DNA of 64,000 nucleotides from Mesoflavibacter sp. (GTDB lineage: Bacteria > Pseudomonadota > Alphaproteobacteria > UBA8366 > Aestuariispiraceae): positions 4,556,148 through 4,620,147 of the forward strand of contig CP051228.1 in NCBI GenBank assembly GCA_017792345.1, in the 5' to 3' direction. Made by a program: the position numbers and the translations under genes. The notes below the pieces were generated by a model that did no database searches, had not been told where the DNA came from, and saw only the letters and a program-made list of their open reading frames with translations. Each line of letters begins with the position of its first letter. Position 1 is the first letter of the stretch. Shown here one piece after another: positions 62,844-64,000 of this stretch.

Positions 62844-63497
62844 CTAGGTGAGGATATTCAAAACACCGATGGAACTGCGCGGCGCCTGCCCCAGCAGGCC
62901 GGCGACCTCCTGAAGTGCGTCCTGCGCCTTGCCGATATCGCGCCTTAGCGATGGGTCTTTCCTGGCACCGGACTTTGCGACATCCACCAGCCCGGCGATG
63001 CTTGCCCGCAAGGCCAAGGCATCGGCCACGAATTCCTTGTCTTTCGGCTGGTCTGCCTTCGCCTGTTGCAGGATCTCCAATTGGGCGCGCAGTTTCTGTC
63101 GAATGGCGGCGCCGTCATCCTCCGGGGCGATATCCAACGCGTTCCGGTCGAACTGACCGGGCAATCCGAAACCCTGCCCCGGATCGGTATAGTCGCGCAC
63201 GGCGGCCGCCAAATCCTTGCCCATACGGGCCGCTTGCTGCGCCGCCGTCTTGGGGCTGGCCAAGGCAAACCAGCGCATGATGCGCATCTGCTCGCGAAGC
63301 TGCTCCACCCGCTGGGCAGCCAAGGTCTTGCGGGTCTCTTTCGCCTTTTCTAGGGCGGCTTCCAACGTCTGAACCGGCTGCGCCTTCTCGGCGCGCGCCT
63401 TGTCGTTGTTCCGGGACGTTGAAAGAGAGGATTTTGTGCTGGCCTGATCTTTCGATGCCGATGGCACGCCAGCCTGTGTCGATCCTTGAACGATCAT
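62844..63497 (-). CDS. Unknown helical protein between flhA and flhF
   Basis: 217 residues with no signal peptide or membrane segment. The N-terminal 60 residues are Ser/Lys-rich. A long charged helical region (about 50-90) is followed by MRIMRWFALASPKTAAQQAARMGKDLAA-type sequence and a Gln/Lys-rich C-terminal half ending VAGLLGQAPRSSIGVLNILT. I do not recognise a family. ATG 63497 has AAGG 10 nt upstream; the open frame to 63617 is probably not used. It is convergent with flhA (12 nt) and divergent from flhF, so it breaks the operon. A flagellar role is likely only by context. Confidence 0.72.
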   Translation of the reverse strand: MIVQGSTQAGVPSASKDQASTKSSLSTSRNNDKARAEKAQPVQTLEAALEKAKETRKTLAAQRVEQLREQMRIMRWFALASPKTAAQQAARMGKDLAAAVRDYTDPGQGFGLPGQFDRNALDIAPEDDGAAIRQKLRAQLEILQQAKADQPKDKEFVADALALRASIAGLVDVAKSGARKDPSLRRDIGKAQDALQEVAGLLGQAPRSSIGVLNILT

Positions 63498-63615
63498 GGT
63501 TTCTAACCTTCGTCTCCCGTGCCTTCTGCACGCGCGCGCACTATAACATATTTTGGCCGCCGCATATCTGATTTCGTACTTTCCAGCGACGCGGTCTTCC
63601 TCTAGTCCTTTCAGC

Positions 63616-64000
63616 ATGCGTCTTAAGACTTTTCATGCGGATACGCTTGTTTCGGCGATGGAACTGGTGCGCCAGACACTGGGGCCGAACGCCATCATCG
63701 TGGCCACCCATGAAGACGACGCAAACCGCGGTGCGCGCGTCACCGCCGCGATTGACCCCGACGATCAGGACTTCGATTTCTTCAGCGAGGGCGCGTCGGA
63801 AGAGACGTTGGAACTGCTGACCGAGGTTCTGGAGCGTCATCACGTCCCCAACGGCATCATCGACCGGCTGATCGACGCCGCGACCGACGGAACCGATACC
63901 GAACCGGCATCCGTTTTGGCGGCGGCGCTGACCAAGGTCTTCAAGTTCAAAAGCCTGCCGAGCGGACCCGGCGGGCCGCCGCTGATGCTGATCGGCCCCC
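63616..64000 (+). CDS. flhF: Flagellar placement GTPase FlhF, N-terminal part (cut by window edge)
   Basis: The window contains about 128 codons. The start MRLKTFHADTLVSAMELVRQTLGPNAIIVATHE is the FlhF B-domain signature. At the very end GPPLMLIGP leads into the SRP-type GTPase P-loop. FlhF sets the place and number of flagella, usually with FlhG encoded downstream. The preceding 118 bases must hold divergent promoters, but I could not place them. Confidence 0.93.
   Translation, partial: MRLKTFHADTLVSAMELVRQTLGPNAIIVATHEDDANRGARVTAAIDPDDQDFDFFSEGASEETLELLTEVLERHHVPNGIIDRLIDAATDGTDTEPASVLAAALTKVFKFKSLPSGPGGPPLMLIGP

Noticed and set aside
1-64000. CRISPR arrays, tRNA or rRNA genes, toxin-antitoxin or defence genes
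   Set aside because: Looked for on both strands; no repeat array, cloverleaf-like tRNA end or known defence family was found.

Overview
This window is a nearly continuous flagellar supercluster from an alphaproteobacterium. I infer a member of Rhodospirillales in the broad sense, with a GC-rich genome. The evidence is the regulator set (CckA-type kinase, SciP, FliX, FlbD, FlaF, FlbT), the MotE and DUF6468 proteins, and a one-cysteine DksA. I saw no rRNA, tRNA, CRISPR array, insertion sequence or phage gene. Both ends cut genes: a cckA-like kinase on the left and flhF on the right.

Layout. 1-4.7 kb (minus): flgB-flgC-fliE-fliQ-fliR-flhB-cckA, read from a near-perfect sigma-54 promoter in the AT-rich 4.6-5.0 kb intergenic region. 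5.0-6.6 kb (plus): an FlhB C-terminal paralogue, fliO and fliP. 6.6-11.8 kb (minus): a coupled three-gene operon with two MotB-like proteins and a 1187-residue periplasmic AMIN/TPR-type protein. 11.9-14.3 kb (plus): a secreted Cache-like protein and a chemoreceptor. 14.3-18.4 kb (minus): fliL-fliM-DUF6468-motE-cheY-dinB. 18.6-22.2 kb (plus): flgF-flgG-flgA-flgH from a sigma-54 promoter. 22.3-23.5 kb (minus): dksA and fliX. 23.7-28.9 kb (plus): flgI-flgJ-flgN-flgK and an oxidoreductase.

29-44.2 kb is an accessory sugar island. It holds a glycosyltransferase, aminotransferase, epimerase, cytidylyltransferase, N-acetyltransferase, methyltransferase, formyltransferase, sugar amidotransferase, AsnB and NeuB-type synthase. 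It ends with two different candidate flagellin glycosyltransferases (Maf/DUF115 and an FlmG-like TPR-GT41 protein) next to flagellin. 44.4-49.3 kb: fliC with a canonical sigma-70-like promoter, flgL, flaF, a second formyltransferase, flbT and flaG. 49.5-53.4 kb: fliK-flgD-flgE. Then sciP, and at 54.2-62.8 kb fliF-fliG-fliH-fliN-motA-flbD-flhA, an unknown gene on the opposite strand, and the start of flhF.

How it fits together. CckA and SciP suggest CtrA-type cell-cycle control at the top. FliX and FlbD suggest a Caulobacter-like checkpoint activating sigma-54 promoters, and I can see -24/-12 elements before flgB, flgF, flgI, flgL, fliK, fliF and probably the sugar island. FlaF and FlbT would then control flagellin after transcription. 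The most unusual parts are the MotB pair, in which one copy has lost the ion-carrying aspartate, with its giant periplasmic partner, and a flagellin glycan pathway that appears to make a formylated or amidinated nonulosonate-like sugar.
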